The notes: generated by a model not told the origin, from the sequence alone. Counted from the first letter of the stretch, positions 45,491-59,709 are shown. The stretch is 64,000 bases of DNA from Rhabdornis inornatus (GCA_013397075.1 VWZS01000240.1:1673421-1737420); one strand, 5' to 3'. Made by a program: numbers and translations.

Positions 45491-47937
45491 CATGCACAAA
45501 CACATGGAGTCTTTGCTGTTCCATTTCTAGGGGAAAGAAGTCCCACTTCCCTATGATGGATCTTCTTTCTCTGCATCCCCTTATGGGTGCCTTGGAGGAT
45601 ATTTAATGGGTTGGAGAGTCTGAAGAAGAGCAAGGAGGCATGATCTTCCATGAAAAGTATAAAAATTGAAGAAGGAAAGAAGAAAAACCCCAATAGGCAA
45701 TAGCACCAGGAGAAAGCCAGGTGCAGAAACAACAGTACAGGTGTAGGACAAGGGGACAGATCAAAGGTCAACAGGATGCCAAGGCAAGCACAGTAGCTTG
45801 CTGTACAACCTTGATGATGGCGCCAGCCTTGTTCCAGCATCCTCTGAATTAATGTGTCCTCTATCCCCAGTCTCCAGGCTAGGTAGGGCTGACCCGAATT
45901 TGTCTTCAACACAATCTCTATACTCTTCATCTCTGCAATTTTCCCTTTTCCATCTTACTCCTAAAGTTTCTGCTGAGATTTACTGCTATCACCCAGATTT
46001 ATTCTAATCTCTCCAACAGCCCACTCAATTTCACCTAAATGGTGTCCAGCACACAATTTAACCTAATTTGCCTCTGTCCCTCTTTGTAGCACTGATATCT
46101 AAAGCTCCAAGAGCAGTATGATGGGCTCTAATGCTTTTATTTTGAGATAGAGCTCATAACTGGCCCGGGAACTTTACTTCCAAAAACCCTGAGCTCAACT
46201 GCACTGAAAGCCTTTGTGGTGGTGATGATAGGTTTTAGATGACTGCACAAAAGCAATGTTCAGCATGAGTATCTGAATAAAATGCAGTCATCCCAGAGGG
46301 AAAGAAGCAAAGGGTTTTGTATATGTACAAAACAAGAAGTATATGGGGTTAAGGATCTCCATGGAGCTATCTCTAGCTGGAGTACGGAGTTCTGATATGA
46401 AGTTGGTGCTCAGAATCTGGTGGGCAAGTGGGAGAGCGGAATTTAGTGAGAGAGTGGCATAGTAGAAGGTAGCAGCCTAAAATCTCTTGTACTGCTAACA
46501 TAAGGAGATGATGCCAGCGTGTGATGACCACTGCATGTAAAGCCCTGCTCAGCCTTGCTGTTAGCTTGTATTATAACCCAAATTCACTGCGCTGTGCACA
46601 GCCCATGCCAGGCATGCAGCAATCTCACTGGCTTATGTTCTGGAGGACCACTAATGAACACAGATGGCTGTGCCAAACAAAGATTTGCAGCCTTTGTTTT
46701 TGCAATGGCTGAAGGCTCCTTTATATGAGTTCAAAGGGCTTTAAGTAAGGGCAAGAGTTTGCCTAAGCATTTTTTACATAGTGATTTTAATTACGCAATA
46801 AAATTAAAAATTCCACATCATATCTTATCTAAAGTTGGCTGCAAGATCTCCCCAGGAGACATTAAGGGCATGAAAGAATGCATGACAGTATAGAGGCAGT
46901 TTTGGCTATAGCAGTGCGTAGTATAGAAAGGATTGGCCAAATGACAACTCTACAGTACCATTATCAGATAAACCACCTAGAAACATTCAGGGTTTTGTGC
47001 TCACTGCTGTTTTCAAACTTAAAATGCCTCTTGGCTATCCCCAAATACCTCAGCATTTTAAAACAGCAGCTTCTCTTCTCCATTCCCATCCCTAAAACAT
47101 ATAAACTGTTCTCAACAGTAGAAATCACAGACTCATCTATCAGCAACAGCAGCAAAAGTTCTCTTCATCCCTTTCCTATAAAGAAAATACCAGAACTTCT
47201 ACTGTGTAATTGGAAGCTTATAATTGGAGGCAATTAGTAGAATGCTTAATTTGGGGTATTTCAGAGAAGTATATTGTTATGTCTGTCACTTTATTTGTGG
47301 CACATGTACAGTTGCAGTTCAAGTTTTCCTGGAATTGGAAGAGAGGTCTGTACAAAATGCCATGATAAATTTCAGAATGATTACTAATATGCAGAAGGGG
47401 TTGGCTTAAAAACAACAAGCCATGACCTCTAATCAATGCTTGACATGTGTCCAGTTTTCTAAAACTGACGTGAAAGGTGAGACTGGTTATTCATAACACA
47501 ATCCAGTCTTATTTATTTGCATCCACACATTTGAAAATCCAAGTTTACATCTTTAAAGCTAAATAAAGTTGCCTTGTGACACTCATATGGTATCTATTAC
47601 ATATTTCACTTCAAAACCTCATCTCTTCTAAAGCCTCTTCAATGTGCTTGAAGTAGCATAGCAAAAGAAAAGGAATTTTCAGTTTAACTAGAGCACTGAC
47701 ATTCTGTTACACAATTCGATCTTGTCTATTTACCAGCTCTTAAAAAACAGAAGACACTAAACAAAACAAAACAAAAAAATAATGCTGAATGCATCCAGCC
47801 AGCAGTGCCATAGGTGTCTGAATGCATCTGTAGCTTCCCTCTCACTCATCAGTGTAATTGTTGTCATCTTATTCCATTTTTTGATTAGGCTGGTCCGCCA
47901 AGCTCCCAGCTTTTCCTGGCCAAACGTTCTTCTGCTG

Positions 47938-47951
47938 GTTGTCATGGTGAC
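47938..47951 (-). promoter_or_regulatory. RFX X-box-like site
   Basis: The minus strand reads GTCACCATGACAAC. This satisfies every position of the ciliary X-box pattern RYYNYYWWRRNRAC and 13 of 14 of GTYRCCATRGYAAC. RFX factors drive ciliary and brain/airway genes. No gene start is visible nearby, so it would have to act as a distal element. Confidence 0.45.
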
Positions 47952-48052
47952 TGCATTGTTAGCGGGGAGAAAGGCTCTGTTGTCTGCCATTGTTCTGTTG
48001 TGCTTTAGGTAATGCACGAGGCATCACAAGTGAAGTGGATGGACCTTTTTTG

Positions 48053-48070
48053 CTCGGCATCATTGCCGAG
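48053..48070. repeat. 7-bp perfect palindrome with 4-base loop
   Basis: CTCGGCA-TCAT-TGCCGAG. It contains two CpG dinucleotides in otherwise CpG-poor, AT-rich DNA about 100 bases from the X-box-like site. Confidence 0.7.
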
Positions 48071-48130
48071 TATTGAAAATCTCACATAAAAAAGGAGCAA
48101 ATAGGCCCTGACCAAAGAAATAACCAACTT

Positions 48131-48160
48131 CTTTTTTTTTTGCTTTTTTTTTTTTTTTAA
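48131..48160 (+). repeat. Two poly-T runs
   Basis: Two T runs of roughly 11 and 15 bases are separated by GC. This is a simple repeat, possibly a decayed minus-strand poly-A tail; no element body is recognised. Confidence 0.75.
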
Positions 48161-51100
48161 AGAAAGCATGCATTATTATAAAGAGGTAAAACAGCACTGG
48201 CGGTTAACTGAATAATCGAAAAAAATGCTATAGAAATCATATTTATTAGAAGAACAATTGCCATGATTTGGATGTTACTATACAAGAGTAACCATTTGGC
48301 AATTTAGCTTGAATATAGTTTTTAAATATTCATTTCGCCAGCTTGCAATGTCATTTAACCTCAGAGTCCATTTAGCTTAAAACACTACACTTCAGGAGTT
48401 GAATGCAATAATTTGTTTTTTAAAATTTAATCCATGAATAGCTACTTTTTAAGTAAGCTACTGCAGTTTATTAAATTCTATACCATCGTCAGAGTATGTA
48501 ATCACTGATTTTCTTTTTTTCCCCAGAATATGAGCTTTTACTCCAATTTTAATTAAACTGTCTGAAAAAAATATTAAAATAACAACAGGCGCTATTCACA
48601 GGTTTGACTTCGACACTCAGAAAATTTCTTAAAGAGACAGAAAAATTACACTAAAAGCCTGGAGAAAGTTCTTCAAAGAGCCTTATTTAAATGGATTGCC
48701 AGACAAGATCTTGCCTTTATACTGTGATTAATTAACACCTTTTCAACAAGCATTACACATTAAATATTGAAAAACCTAATGCAAATCCCAACTGCCTGAA
48801 AACAATCAATAGTATATGGTTTGGGAGTCTGATTTCCACTCTGTGTTCAAATTCATCTGCTGATCCCATTAAGGAAAATCAGCAGAGTACCAACATTTCT
48901 CTCCCATCATTCCAGGAGAAAAAACACCTTCCAGCAGAACCTGTCACTGGATGTCACCAAAGTTCCATGAATTTGCAGGAAAAACAGCACTATTTTATCA
49001 GAAACACTCAAGAGCCTTAAAGAAGGCAAGTGAAAATAAGTATGACAGCCAACCCAGCTTACCTGCAAAGCTGGCAAGGCCAGAACCTGCATCCAAGCAG
49101 CCATGGATGTGCTTACTGTCTCTAGTGGAGCCACTGAGGTTCACATGCTGTGGCTTTAAGCTGCCCGATACCTCACACACCTGGAGCAATAAGAGGTTTA
49201 CAGCTGCTGGCACAGAGAGCTGAAGAAGTGCCCAGAGTGGCTTAATTTGGGTTAATTTGGCGAAGGTTTTTTTCCCGACATTTTTTTGAGACCAGCAGAC
49301 TGGAGCTATTCCATACCCCCTGTGTCTCCTACTAGGGACTGCTGGTGGAATGCACAGCACCCGAAAGAAGGTTTTGCCTCTCAGGTGCTCAGCTCATCCA
49401 TGTGTCGGATTGGAAATCTAAAAAGAAATGGCAGGAGATAGACTTCCTTGCAGGGGAATCAATACAAACACATAATCTAAGGAGTAGCTCTTTGACTAAT
49501 GCCAAAACATTCAGGGCAAAGATGAAAAAAAATATTTGCCGTGAATATGAAACTTCTTAATAACTTACGTGTGTCCCAGGAAAATGGTGTGTCCTTTAGG
49601 AAAAAAAGATTGTCATACCATGAAACTTTCTGCTTTTAAACCTCAAGAGTGGGGATTCCAGAATAACAAAATTACTTGGGCATCTATGCCACAATGACTT
49701 CCCATGAATACTACCTCCCCTGTCATTTCTAGTTCTCTAAGAAATTACTTTTTAAAGCTAGAGAAATTGGCAGCCATCATACAAGCTGCCAAGGACCATC
49801 AAAGTACAGTGACTCTTACTTTGAGTTTGCAGCAGACTCCAGCTGGCCCCAGGGCTTGCTGGACACAGCAGCAATCCTGCTGTCCTTGCTCCTCTGCTCT
49901 GGGGTGCTCTGGACATGTGCCCAGGCCATGCATACAAAGACCTCTGAGACTGGGTAGTAAATTAGGATTTATCATGCTCGCATACATGCACACAGATTAT
50001 CTACTTGCACAACAGAAGCAGGTCTGTACATAGCCTCGCATCAGCTGATGCCAGCTTCATCTATGGCAGAGGTATAATTCCTGCTAAATTCCTAATTCTC
50101 TTTTAATTCTATGAAATTACTATATAGCTCAGTTCATTTTACCCTTATTAAATTCAGGAGAGCTTTTCCATAAGGGCTAGCTTCAGAAACACTAATATAG
50201 GACAATTGCTGTTTTTTGGAGAGCTCTATTGCAAGTGTATTGCCTTCTCAGCTGGAAAGGATGATTACTGATGTCTGAAAAAGGTACTTACAGCTTAGTA
50301 CACAGTAAACATGTATTCTGTTTTTCTTTTGCTCTGTTAGACAATATAATACATAGCAAAAATCTACAGAAAAAGCAATCAAAACAGACACACTTTAAGA
50401 AGAATCCCAAAGCTTCTTAATTTGTACTTCATTCTTTCCATCAGCATTTCCACCCGCATTCATCACTGAATATTCATTCCTGCTTCTGTCTTTGGGTTGA
50501 GTGTGGCAGCACCCCAGCAGTCACACAGGTATTTCTGTGAAATGGTTGACAAGACATCCCTCCCCCATTACTGCTGCATCGCAGGAGGGTCCCCAGCCCC
50601 TCTCTGGTTTGGGAGCGCTGAGCTCCCCATCGACCCCCTTTCCCCCGCCTGATGCGCTGAGAGCTCCCCCTCCTGTTACAGCCAATCTTAACTGCAGTTG
50701 ACAGATTAATATTATTACCTCGTTTTAATTAATTCCTCTCCTCAATTCAAAAAAGCACATCTGGTGCTTTTCAGAGCCAGACAAAGCTTCTTTCCTCCCA
50801 TCCTCTCCTGAACATCAATTAATAACTTGGCAACAAAAAGAAAAGAAGGGTTTGTTCTCTGTACCTAACAGTCACAAGTGACAGAGAGAAAGAAAAGGGA
50901 CTTGCTACAGACAGAGGTCAAGGGAAATGACAGAACTGCCAAATCTTCTGTGTTTCTGCAACTCAGCAGAGCTTATTAGTGACACAGCTACTGTGGCTGT
51001 GCAGTTTCTAGACCAGGAATTGTCTCATATCTCTTCAACTTGAAGTGCATGAAAAATGATGTGTAACTCGTCTCGCCCATTCAGGCAAGTGGTTAACCAC

Positions 51101-54100
51101 TGGCTTCCAGGCAACTGCTCAAGCCCAAAAGGTGATTTCAGACCTTACTGAAAACATTTCAACTCTCAAATCCACAGTTAAATTTATAAATATAAGTGAT
51201 TCCCCCTTCCAGAATTTTTCAGATCTCTAAAATCTCCCAATACAAGTAGAAGTCACACAGCATCCTGAGCACCTAGTCCTACATGGCTCTGTGCCTTGCA
51301 AACACAACAGAGTGACCAGTGGCACAGAAGAAAGTGAGGATGAAAACCAATTCCCAGTTCTTCAGAGCAGGTGGAGCTCTCTTTGACTGGGGAGATGAAA
51401 ATAAGCGATGTTACTATTAAAAAAAACCAACCAAACACAGGAGTTGGCATAAAAAAAAGCAAAAGGTGGTTACGATCATTTGTGCAACATTAAGAGATGC
51501 AAGACTAAACTCTGACTCTGGGCATGTCCTCACTGGCCTATTGTCTCCCACAAGACCAGATCTGCAAGCAGGGAGACGTCAAGCCCAGAGCTTAGCCCAG
51601 GATGTGCCTACCTGGCTGGCAAGGTGGGTTGACCAGCATGGGCCATGCATTGTGTGGGCAACTACTGGTGCTCTGCAGGTAGGAGGTCTGGTGGCCATCA
51701 GAGCCTGCTCACCTCAAAGTCACCATTGGACACACATTCAAACACGGCTCAACATTTGCCACTGAATTTTGTGACTGTTTCCTGTTTTCCAGCCTCAGGA
51801 AAGATACCGATGCCATAAAAAGCACATCAAACTTTCCAGGAGGACAAATATCCATGATAAGTAAGGAGAAATGTTACTGAGTCAAAACCAAATGTGAGGT
51901 AGAAATCAAAGGAATAATGCATTAGTTTTTTGAAAGGGAACTGCTGTCATATTGTTCTGTTGTTTTCAGCTGGATGCAGCTCCAGAATCTCAGTTTTTCA
52001 GTTCTCATTGAAGAGACAGGCTTTGAAGTTACTGTCCAAACTGGCTTCCTTCTTTTAAACTCAGCATAATTGCTAATTCAGTAATTGAGGTTTCTGACTT
52101 GTTTGGGAGCTTGGCTTTCCCTTGGAATTTCGTTTTGTTGATGCCTTTATCCCAGCTTTGGAGCAGCTAGTTTCTTCCTTTCTTCCTCATTTTTATTTTA
52201 GCTCCTTTTTTTTCCCCCCTCAAAGACATTTAGTGTGGATCGCTCTCATGTGATTTCAGTTCTTCTTGGGAACCTGATTTTTAATGCCCAAAAACCTTGT
52301 GGCTACTATTTAAGGTGCTAGTATATGAAGTTATATGTTTGAAAAATCAAAATAGGCATGAAAATTAGATAAAAACTTCATTTATGCATAGTTTATATCA
52401 AACATGTATTTTGTATCAGATGAAGTGTCTTCTCACAGGCTGGTATATGAGGTGAATTTCATTACAATTGGGAAAAAAAAAAACCAGAAAAAAAAAGGGG
52501 GAGGGGGAATAGCTAGCTGATGATAAGCACAGATTTTAAAAATGAAAGATTTAATTCAACTGTACCAAAATGTAAGATTCAGCATATAAGCAGTATGCCC
52601 ACTCTTAAAATGTGCTTTAAAATTTCTATTTTATTTTTATTATAGAACTGACTGTCACACAAAACAATATAAGAGAAGGAGCTATGTTAGCTAATCTGCT
52701 GTAATCCTTTCAAATCTCTGAAAGAACAACAAGCGCTTGATAAGCAGGGTCAGGCTGGGGCAGGATTTTGATAGGAGACATCTAAGGAATGTCTAGGTGC
52801 TTCAGGAAGGGGATGTGGGTGATTTAACAAGATGGCTAAATTAGCAAGCTTTCTCCCCCTCCACTTCAGTAAGGAGTAAAGGGAGCAGACCATGTGCTGC
52901 AGACAGAGCAGCCTTTCAGGGGAGACAGGTGTAACACAAGAAATCCCATTTGAGGTATGGTTTTATCAGGCAGTGGTTTTAACAGACACCAGTTCAGGTA
53001 AGTACATTTTGCCTTGCTGACTGATGAATAAACTATTTCCCACATCCAATCCTAAAATTTTCAGGGTGTTGTCAGGCACTGTTAAGCCATGCCATCAACC
53101 ATGCTGCTCACCCGTTGTCTCAAGCCACTTCTCTCTTACACACTTTGTATATATTAAAAATGTGTTTCTGCAAAGTGCTTATAAATTGCAGGAATGCCAG
53201 CTGCGCCCATTACAGCTATCACCCTTAGCAGTTCTAGTGTTGGTTTTAACAGCTGATTATATGTATAATCACCGAAAACCAGATTATATGAAATACCAGC
53301 AAATATTTTTAATTAACTCTGCACAAAGTTCTCATCTGAACCAGAAAAATAAATAAGGCAGAATTATTTTAGAACTACGTACCTTGCACTTCTAAAATAT
53401 TATATAGGCTGTGCTGGCAAAAACAACTGCTCTCCAAGAAAATACTTGATTGAAAAGTCAGTATTTGTAACTTACTGAAAGAAATGCAGTAGTTTCAGTG
53501 AAAAGAGTAAAAACCTCTCAGACCTCATTTTATGCTTTTTTGTTTCCACTGAGCATGTTTTAAGACTAATCAGCCTTATAAAAGGTACCACTGTTAATCC
53601 ACTGTTTGTCTCCATCTTCACTGCAGCTGCTTAGTAGATAGAGAGCAAACAAAACCAGAATAAAGGTCATTCCATTTATATCCTTCAGAGTGGAAGACGA
53701 GGACTAAATTATTGCTGAGAATTACATGAAGGAAAGCCCAGGATAAGATACATATTGTTTATTATCTGCCAGACCCATAGTGGTACTGCATTTACAAATT
53801 TGTGAAGGGATTACATTAACATTTTATGAGATTAACTGGAATAGCATGGAGAGATTCTCTGACATAATGTCCACATAAATTAAAGGTACAGACTGTATGT
53901 GGTATATATGGATAGTGAGAATTAACCTAAACCTTCCAGCTACCAATCTGTTGTAATGCATGAAATATAATTAGATTTTTTCACATTAAAAATGTAAAGA
54001 ACTTTATTACTTCTCATCATGGAGAACAGGAATCAACCAGGATCATTAAGGTAAAAACCTTAATGGATCATTTTGTGTTCTTTCACAAGACACCTTAAAC

Positions 54101-57100
54101 TCCTACTTCCACATTTTTAAGGCAGAAGTAGCATTAGCAAAAAAGATCACTTTTATGCTAGTAACAGGAAATCATTTCACAGTACTCAAATATGACTGAA
54201 AAACCCACAAGCTTTTTCTTCAAATTAGGAAATATTCCCTGGAAGCTACTCTATAAATAATACATAGTAGGTTTAGTGTAATCTTTAGTATGAGAATATG
54301 CTTTCTTTAGAGCCAACAGTAGCACCACTTCAAGAAGGAAACGCTGTGTGAAGAGAGGATCTTGCGGCTCTCTCCCACTTTAAAATCAAGTACAGAGGCT
54401 CCAGAATATCACCAGCCCCCAGGAGCCTGATGGCTACAAGGTGTGAGTCAGCTCCAGCACTCCGACCTCTCAAGTGGCCAGAGGAATGTCCGGGTTTGGT
54501 TCCTTGTGCTGCCTCAGGCTTCTCGCACTCAGCCTTTTTAAGGCTCACTCACACCGGGGCCGGGAAGGAGTCACATATTAGCAGGAGTTATCCACAAAGG
54601 GAAAAAAAGAAAAGGGGAGCATTTCAGAAGCTTCAAAAGAACCTCTGCCCACATGTGATGCAGGGGGGGATGAGCTGCTCACAGTGTTGGGATCTGCCCT
54701 GGGGAACGGGCACTGGTGAGGGAGATAACCACACACACCAACACAAACTTTGTATCCTTCTTTTTTCAAGCAACAAGTTTCACACGAGGTAAGTCTCAAA
54801 CACCAAATCACTACAGATCTACAGACAGCCTCAAAAAAATCCCCATCCCTTTCTCCGTCTCTCTTTTCTCCTCATTATACCCGAGAATTTTTGGGCATCC
54901 GATTTCATTTGGTCTCCCAAAACTCCTTCACCCTTTCAAGCTGAGTAGTAAGTGAAGATCCTTTAACCACAGCCATGCACTGGTGGTGTCTGGGTTCTGT
55001 GAGAGGTGACAGCAGGCTGGTAAAGGGGTCCCAGGCCATGGACATGACCCTCCAGGGGACCAAGCCATTAGGATTCACTGTGTTTACAGGTCACAACGAG
55101 TGATTCCTTCAGCTTGTTGGGAGTCAGCAAGCCTTTGTGAGGGAGTTTTGCCCCAGGCCCTCAGCTACCTTAGCAGCACACTGAGTCAATTGGACCATGC
55201 TCTTTTGGGCACATCCCTTCTTCTAACAACCCACCTGCATATGTTTAAATTTACATGCCTCTCCTGGGCTTCTATATCAGTAACTAGATAAATTACAAAA
55301 GCAAGTGAAAAGCTGGTGGGTCATAAATTTTTCAAGTGTCAATCACTAGCAACAGTGGAATTTATAGGAATATCCACAAATAGAAGATTCAGAGCAAGGC
55401 AAGACTAAGAGTATTTTTTTTCTCCCTTCCTTAAGGAGTACAAAATGAATAACACTGCTTTATGTTCTACTCTTCCCTGTAGAGTATGTCTGTTTGCATT
55501 GGGAAACCTAACCTGTGTCTGCATTCCCCATACAAAACACTCTTCATTTATCCATTTAGGACATACATAGCTTTAGTGTCATAGTGCTAAGGACTTTCAC
55601 TAAGGAAATAATGTCTATACACAATTAACTATTTGGTACAATAATACTGAAGATAACAGTCATTGCTAGAGCCACTGAAGAAACACATAAAAATCCTAAA
55701 ACTGTCAGAGGTGACATCTGCAAATTATGTCACTTGCATTCTTACATCTCTGAAATGTCTTGAAACATACACAAAAATGTCACTAATATAATTCACCACA
55801 GAAATGTTACAAGGATGACAAGGATGACAGGCCTATATAAAGTTTCTATATAAGAAAATTGCTGGAAATACTTAATATAAGGAAAACATTTTTCTTTATG
55901 TGTATATACAAAAAGGGAAAAAAGGATTCTTAGTCACATGCTGACATGCTGAAAGCAAATCTGAATTTACCTTAGGGCAAAAAAATTCCTGAGCCCCCAA
56001 ACACACATTATTTTTTTAGAATATTGGAAATCGAACTAGAGCTCAGGATTTAACACCCTCTGCATCTGGAAACACATGAACATATGTGCCTGTATTTTAT
56101 TGTACGCACATAAAGTCAGAAATCTTTTCCCCCTCATTCCCTGTTCTTTCTATGAAATGCTGCTACTATTTTGCTTACTGTCATTGTCATAACCATCTGC
56201 AGTCATGACATTTATGTGTCATTTCAAGTACTAAAATAATAAGAAGACACAGAGGTCTACAGTGAACAACAAAAAGTCCTAGGAGGCACAAATGGAGAAA
56301 GGCCCTGTTGCTTCTAGCCCTCATTTGTTGGAAAGCAACTATCAAGAAACAAGACACCAACAGACATGTGTCATCTAATGCATCAACATGCATTTCCATC
56401 AGCATGACACCTGCCAGTGGTGCTGGCAACTGCCAAGTCCTGTAAGCTTGAACTTTAAATCTTGGATGATGGTAGATTAAGTCTATGGCATATAGCATCA
56501 ACAGCAAACTTGGAAAACATATGTACCACCACACAAGACCTGTTTGTCCAGTTTGATGACATTTTCAAAAAAATACATTGTATGGCAACACATCATAAAT
56601 GGCTTTATGTATTTGTAAAACACTCTTTAATGTTTTATCAAAGCTGACCTAGTAGTTGGGATAAAAAAAGAAAGGAAGAAAAGGATGGTATTCAGCTTAC
56701 AATTATAATTAAGGAACCAAAAAGTTATTTATTTGCAAATGTTAGTCTCTTGAAAGGAAGTTTCATAGAGGTTGAATTAAATAATTTATCTAACAAAGAA
56801 GGCATTATATTTGTAACATGTAAATATTGACCGACTTAGCTAATGAGTGGCTGTGTATAAACAGACTCCTTTTTTTATTTCAACTGGAGTCAAGAGCAGA
56901 CAGCTTTGTATATTTTACAGTCTCTTGTACCTGAGCCAACAATTGATAGTGGAGGAGATCAAAGCCTTGATACAGAGATGCCAAGCAATTTGTGTATAAA
57001 CGTGCTCCTTAAAAAATGATAAGAGCACAAAAGAAGTTTTAAGATACTTTTGTCATGGTTTAAATGGTAAATAGCTAATTACAGATGAGTTGTGTTAAAG

Positions 57101-58061
57101 TTGTATACAATGTACCAACAGGATAGAAGTTCAAAAAATGCTTTCTATTTTTCCCCCCAGATTTGTAAATAAGAAAATATTTTACACTAAAAACAGCCAC
57201 ATCTCTTTCTGTTCTCAAAAAGAATATTTCTTTTGACTCCCTAATTATTTCTTCAGAGTTTATGCAATGGGCTAGGACGTAATTTTTTCTGCATAATTTA
57301 ACTAATTTATTATTTAAGTATTTAAGGAGATAACGAGGAAAAAATGCCTTCAGTGTCCATAAGAGACTCACTAATAACGTTTGCTCAATTAAAGTAATTT
57401 TTGAAAAAATTAAAGTATGCATTGGCAGATAGAGTGAGAACACTGAGTTCAAGACTCAAACCTCTTCATGTTTCTGCTAAAGTTATGCTGCTAATTTATG
57501 AGCATGCTGAGCATGTTATGCTTCCATAAATCATTGTGTAAAGAAAAATCTGTTAAAAGTATAAAAGCAATAAGATATATTTCACAAGCAGCTTGCTGAA
57601 ACTGTAGAACTATAGAGTACAACAATGTACTACAATTGTACTACAATGCCTTCAATAATTCAAAAAACTCCATGTATTTTGCTTTGATTCCTATACACTG
57701 TTTGAAGGGTTAAATTGTGGGCACAAGTATTTTCTACTTATATAACAAAGTACTTGGCTTCTTCACTTTTTATTATGCAATAGAAGATAACAAGTCAGAA
57801 GTACAAATGCAACACTTAACTATGGCTCTTAGAAATGAACATTATAACCCAATCTCTTGAGTTGTTTTCTCACACTGTATAAACAAAATTGGCTAGAACA
57901 AAAGCAAAAGGTGAATAATATCTGAACAACAGACACTTATTTACTGCTGTGTAGTACTAGGAGACACACAGACTGGAGAGGAACTGAGAGAGAAAGGCAC
58001 CTCTCCATGCAGATGTGTTTTAAAGGAAAAACAACAAAACACTCTGTGTATGAGTGCAGTG

Positions 58062-58081
58062 TGTGTGCATGTATGCACACA
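58062..58081. repeat. Alternating purine/pyrimidine palindrome
   Basis: TGTGTGCAT-GT-ATGCACACA: 9-bp arms with a 2-base centre inside a GT/CA-rich stretch (58046-58100). It could adopt Z-DNA or a cruciform; likely a degraded microsatellite. Confidence 0.7.
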
Positions 58082-59022
58082 TGCGTGTTTGTGCATGTCA
58101 GCAGAGCAATAGGGAGTATGGTAGTGACTGGAAATACACTCACTCCAGCCATCTCCAGCAACAAAAACACCATGAGTATGCAGTCCAGGAACTAGAGAAC
58201 ATCCCAGCCACTGTGGTCTGAGCAGCAACCTCTGCAGGAGTGAGAGTTCAAGTTCCTGCTGCCATTGCACCGCTGCCTCCAACAGACTGATCTTCTGCAG
58301 CAGCACTTTCCCAAGTACAGGCAGAAATCTACAACACTGCACCTGCCACCTCCCACTTGTCTGTGCTTTGGGGGAAACCTGAACATGGACTTCTCTCTCC
58401 AGACACAGCTTATTTTACCTAGGTGTAAAGACACATGCCTATAAATCTATTTTTACTATTTCTTACTCCACTTGCTCTAATTAAAAAAGTTGCAGAAGTT
58501 AAAAATAAATACTGAGTGGGAATAAGTCCCTTTTCTGCTATATCCATAAATAGCTGCACTCATACTTACTGTGCTGCAATCTAGTCCCAGGCCAGCAACA
58601 GATGAAAAATTAAATAAACATCATCAATCATAAAACTAACTGTAAGGCAGAACCGGGGTTTTGCTGCCAGTTAAATCTAGGTTTGACCTGTAAGAGTGAC
58701 CCTGGAGAGGCACTCTGAGATTTCCAGGTGGAAATATAAAAGTCAGGCATGAGTTGAACAGCAATGTTTCTGCTACAGGACTCTTTTCCATCTCCCGCTG
58801 AGGGAGGGGAAAGCCCTAACATAACAGTGGGAATGGGACAGGGGTCCCACACAACAGTATGGGTACCACAGCTGGGATGTGGGATGCTTTGCACTGCCAG
58901 GGGGATGTCCACCCACTGAGAGGACAGGTTTCACACAGCAGCCTGAGCTCAAAGCAGCACTCAATACACAGCAAAAGCAAACCTGACACTGAATCCAGAT
59001 CCAACACAGATCCAAGGCAGTG

Positions 59023-59027
59023 GTTTG
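59023..59027 (+). repeat. Target-site duplication, left copy (GTTTG)
   Basis: GTTTG lies immediately before the TGTGGAG start of the LTR and recurs immediately after its ACA end. Confidence 0.85.
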
Positions 59028-59063
59028 TGTGGAGAATAAATTCTCAAGAAGGCAAATTTAACT

Positions 59064-59285
59064 TTACCAGGTAGTTGTTGTTAATCGTCTGTTTGTTAAT
59101 GCTTTATGTTGTAACCGTAAATGCTCCTAGTTGTTTGTTACCAGGTTGTTACTGTTAATCATCTGTTTGTTAATGCTTTATGTTGTAACCGTAAATGCTC
59201 CTAGTTGTTTGTTACCAGGTTGTTACTGTTAATCATCTGTTTGTTAATGCTTTATGTTGTAAACTGTAAATGTTCCTAGTTGTTT
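59064..59285 (+). repeat. Three tandem 74-bp units inside the LTR U3
   Basis: Units start at 59064, 59138 and 59212, each opening TTACCAGGT and containing TTAATGCTTTATGTTGTAA. Copies 1 and 2 share the CCGTAAATGCTCC segment; copy 3 differs by a few changes (ACTGTAAATGTTCC). The repeated TTAAT/ATCATCTG blocks suggest amplified enhancer elements. Confidence 0.93.
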
Positions 59286-59703
59286 GTTCCTTCCCGGTTT
59301 CCATAGCTGTACTTTGTATCCACGCTCACCTCCTCTGTTCCCATTTTAAATAATATGTAACTGCAAGTGCTCACGGGACATTATATAGAGCTAAAAATCC
59401 CTAGAACAATGAGCCAAAATAACATCTGGAACTAAAAATAGTACACCCTGATCAAGAGACTAGCAGAGAAAAGGAAATCGCCATCCAGAACTGCTTTGTC
59501 CGGTCACCATGACTTAACAGCATCCGGCTAACATGACCCCTATGGACTGTGAGCGAGAAACGGTTTTCCTGCGGCTCCTTGCGAGGACTGAAGCTCCAGC
59601 TCTGTCATCGGACAAAGCTGATCTCCTCCTCCTTCCTCGTTGTGACTGGGGAGCAGTGGCGGTGTGCGCGACCCCTCGAGTTTCCCCATCCATAGCTGTT
59701 TTT

Positions 59704-59709
59704 AATAAA
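59704..59709 (+). terminator. LTR poly(A) signal AATAAA
   Basis: AATAAA in the last 50 bases of the LTR, at the expected R/U5 position for a + strand element. Confidence 0.7.

Larger units (their letters stand above)
45491..59022. other. Intergenic DNA, no gene seen
   Basis: Non-coding. Open frames of 120-146 codons (45490-45930 minus, 46878-47237 plus, 48998-49360 minus, 54430-54792 plus, 57075-57452 minus, 57941-58342 minus) have no recognisable domains. Noted separately are an RFX X-box-like site at 47938-47951, a small palindrome at 48053-48070, T-runs at 48131-48160 and an alternating GT/CA palindrome at 58062-58081. A-runs with a G-rich end occur at 52473-52508. Confidence 0.72.

Noticed and set aside
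45490..45930. 146-codon minus frame with hydrophobic stretches
   Set aside because: The hydrophobic part comes from T-rich DNA; no family match recognised, no exon-like borders. The frame starts right at the edge of a hairpin.
57075..57452. 125-codon minus frame rich in Lys/Leu/Phe
   Set aside because: Composition matches AT-rich non-coding DNA; no domain and no neighbouring splice signals of quality.
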